Assembly (NCBI RefSeq): GCF_000518985.1
Contig: NZ_JAEQ01000002.1
Span: 395,611 to 459,610, forward strand
From: Chelativorans sp. J32
GTDB lineage: Bacteria; Pseudomonadota; Alphaproteobacteria; Rhizobiales; Rhizobiaceae
Direction: 5' to 3'
Length of the DNA stretch: 64,000 nucleotides
Positions 60,557 through 64,000 of the stretch are shown here, in pieces (positions within the stretch are counted from its first letter, which is position 1; every line of letters begins with the position of its first letter). The notes beneath the pieces are model-generated. The model was not told the origin of the DNA and searched no databases. It saw only the letters and a program-made list of their open reading frames with translations. The position numbers and the translations under genes are program-made.

Positions 60557-61027
60557 ATGTCCCGACGTCACCGTGCAGAAAAGCGCGAGATCAACCCGGA
60601 TCCGAAATTCGGCGACGTGGTTGTGACCAAGTTCATGAACGCCATCATGTACGAGGGCAAGAAGTCCGTTGCCGAGAAAATCGTCTATGGCGCGCTCGAT
60701 CAGGTGCGCGACAAGACGAAGCAAGAGCCGGTGGCGATCTTCCATCAGGCCCTCGACAATGTTGCGCCGCATGTGGAGGTCCGCTCCCGTCGCGTGGGTG
60801 GTGCCACCTATCAGGTTCCGGTGGATGTACGTCCGGAGCGCCGCCAGGCGCTCGCCATCCGCTGGCTGATTTCGGCTGCGCGCGGCCGCAACGAGAAGAC
60901 CATGGTCGAACGCCTTTCCGGCGAGCTCATGGATGCTTCCAACAATCGTGGCACTGCCGTGAAGAAGCGCGAAGATACGCACAAGATGGCCGAGGCCAAC
61001 CGCGCATTCTCGCATTACCGCTGGTAA
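60557..61027 (+). CDS. rpsG: 30S ribosomal protein S7
   Basis: S7 starts assembly of the 30S head domain by binding 16S rRNA. It has 156 residues, the usual length: [70 protein letters not shown] in segments, ending NRAFSHYRW as most S7 proteins do. A GAAGAAG site precedes the ATG. In E. coli S7 represses the str operon by binding the rpsL-rpsG gap. The gap here has a possible short hairpin, but homology to that site cannot be judged. Confidence 0.98.
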   Translation: MSRRHRAEKREINPDPKFGDVVVTKFMNAIMYEGKKSVAEKIVYGALDQVRDKTKQEPVAIFHQALDNVAPHVEVRSRRVGGATYQVPVDVRPERRQALAIRWLISAARGRNEKTMVERLSGELMDASNNRGTAVKKREDTHKMAEANRAFSHYRW

Positions 61028-61054
61028 GGCGGGTAAGAAGAAGAGGACCCCACG

Positions 61055-63145
<2,091 letters not shown>

Positions 63146-63205
63146 TCGCCCGAAGGGCTCACCAAAAGAAGGCCTGACCAGGCAGGAAAGTAACGGAGAC
63201 CTCAC

Positions 63206-64000
<795 letters not shown>

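Overview
The window is an ordinary chromosomal stretch, rich in housekeeping genes, from an alphaproteobacterium of the Hyphomicrobiales (Rhizobiales), most likely near Mesorhizobium/Chelativorans/Nitratireductor (family Phyllobacteriaceae). The genus is an inference. The markers behind it are phosphatidylcholine synthase (Pcs), an ExoR-like Sel1-repeat protein, an IalB-family protein, the CckA C-terminus, the complex I accessory subunit NDUFA12, a bacterial transglutaminase-like cysteine peptidase, DUF3126 and DUF2155 proteins, and the gene order rne-amiC-mrcA-prfB. Base composition and codon use look GC-rich and even. I saw no prophage, insertion sequence, CRISPR array, rRNA or tRNA gene.

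Layout. 0-6 kb: 3' end of cckA, pncB, three small poorly known genes, then gloA-pccB. 6-12.4 kb: a double cold-shock-domain protein, a DUF192 protein, an alpha/beta hydrolase, an LpxO-like hydroxylase, cysE, DUF3126, gamma carbonic anhydrase, a transglutaminase-like peptidase and a tandem PilZ protein. 12.5-18 kb: a P-loop protein, a PAS_5 protein, a candidate small RNA with an intrinsic terminator, rhomboid, a CBS protein, yjhX, gatB and a GNAT. 18-24 kb: NDUFA12 and DUF2155, then the minus-strand run dsbA, aroQ, accB, accC, aat, preceded by an M48 peptidase. 24-36 kb: rne divergent from amiC, mrcA, a cupin, prfB (with a programmed +1 frameshift), glmS and a DUF502 protein. 36-45 kb: recG divergent from sdhE-mfd, then an orphan oligopeptide-binding protein with a FrnE-like DsbA. 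45-54 kb: ialB, hspQ, a UbiH-like monooxygenase, pcs-qor, and a complete BMP-type ABC importer. 54-60 kb: GST, ilvD, an ExoR-like gene, xthA and three small genes. 60-64 kb: the str cluster rpsL-rpsG-fusA-tuf, with tuf cut by the window end.

How the genes work together. accB-accC supply the biotin carboxylase half of acetyl-CoA carboxylase. pccB is the carboxyltransferase of a separate acyl-CoA carboxylase. amiC, mrcA and glmS serve the cell wall. recG, mfd and xthA serve DNA repair. rne, prfB, gatB, aat and the str cluster serve RNA and protein synthesis and turnover. pcs and the LpxO-like hydroxylase shape the envelope lipids.

I found no convincing undescribed multi-gene system. The best leads are the candidate sRNA at 13995-14083, the tandem 12-bp repeat in the pncB divergent promoter region, the PilZ domains with unequal motif conservation, the ExoR-like gene overlapping ilvD, and several inverted repeats in leaders.
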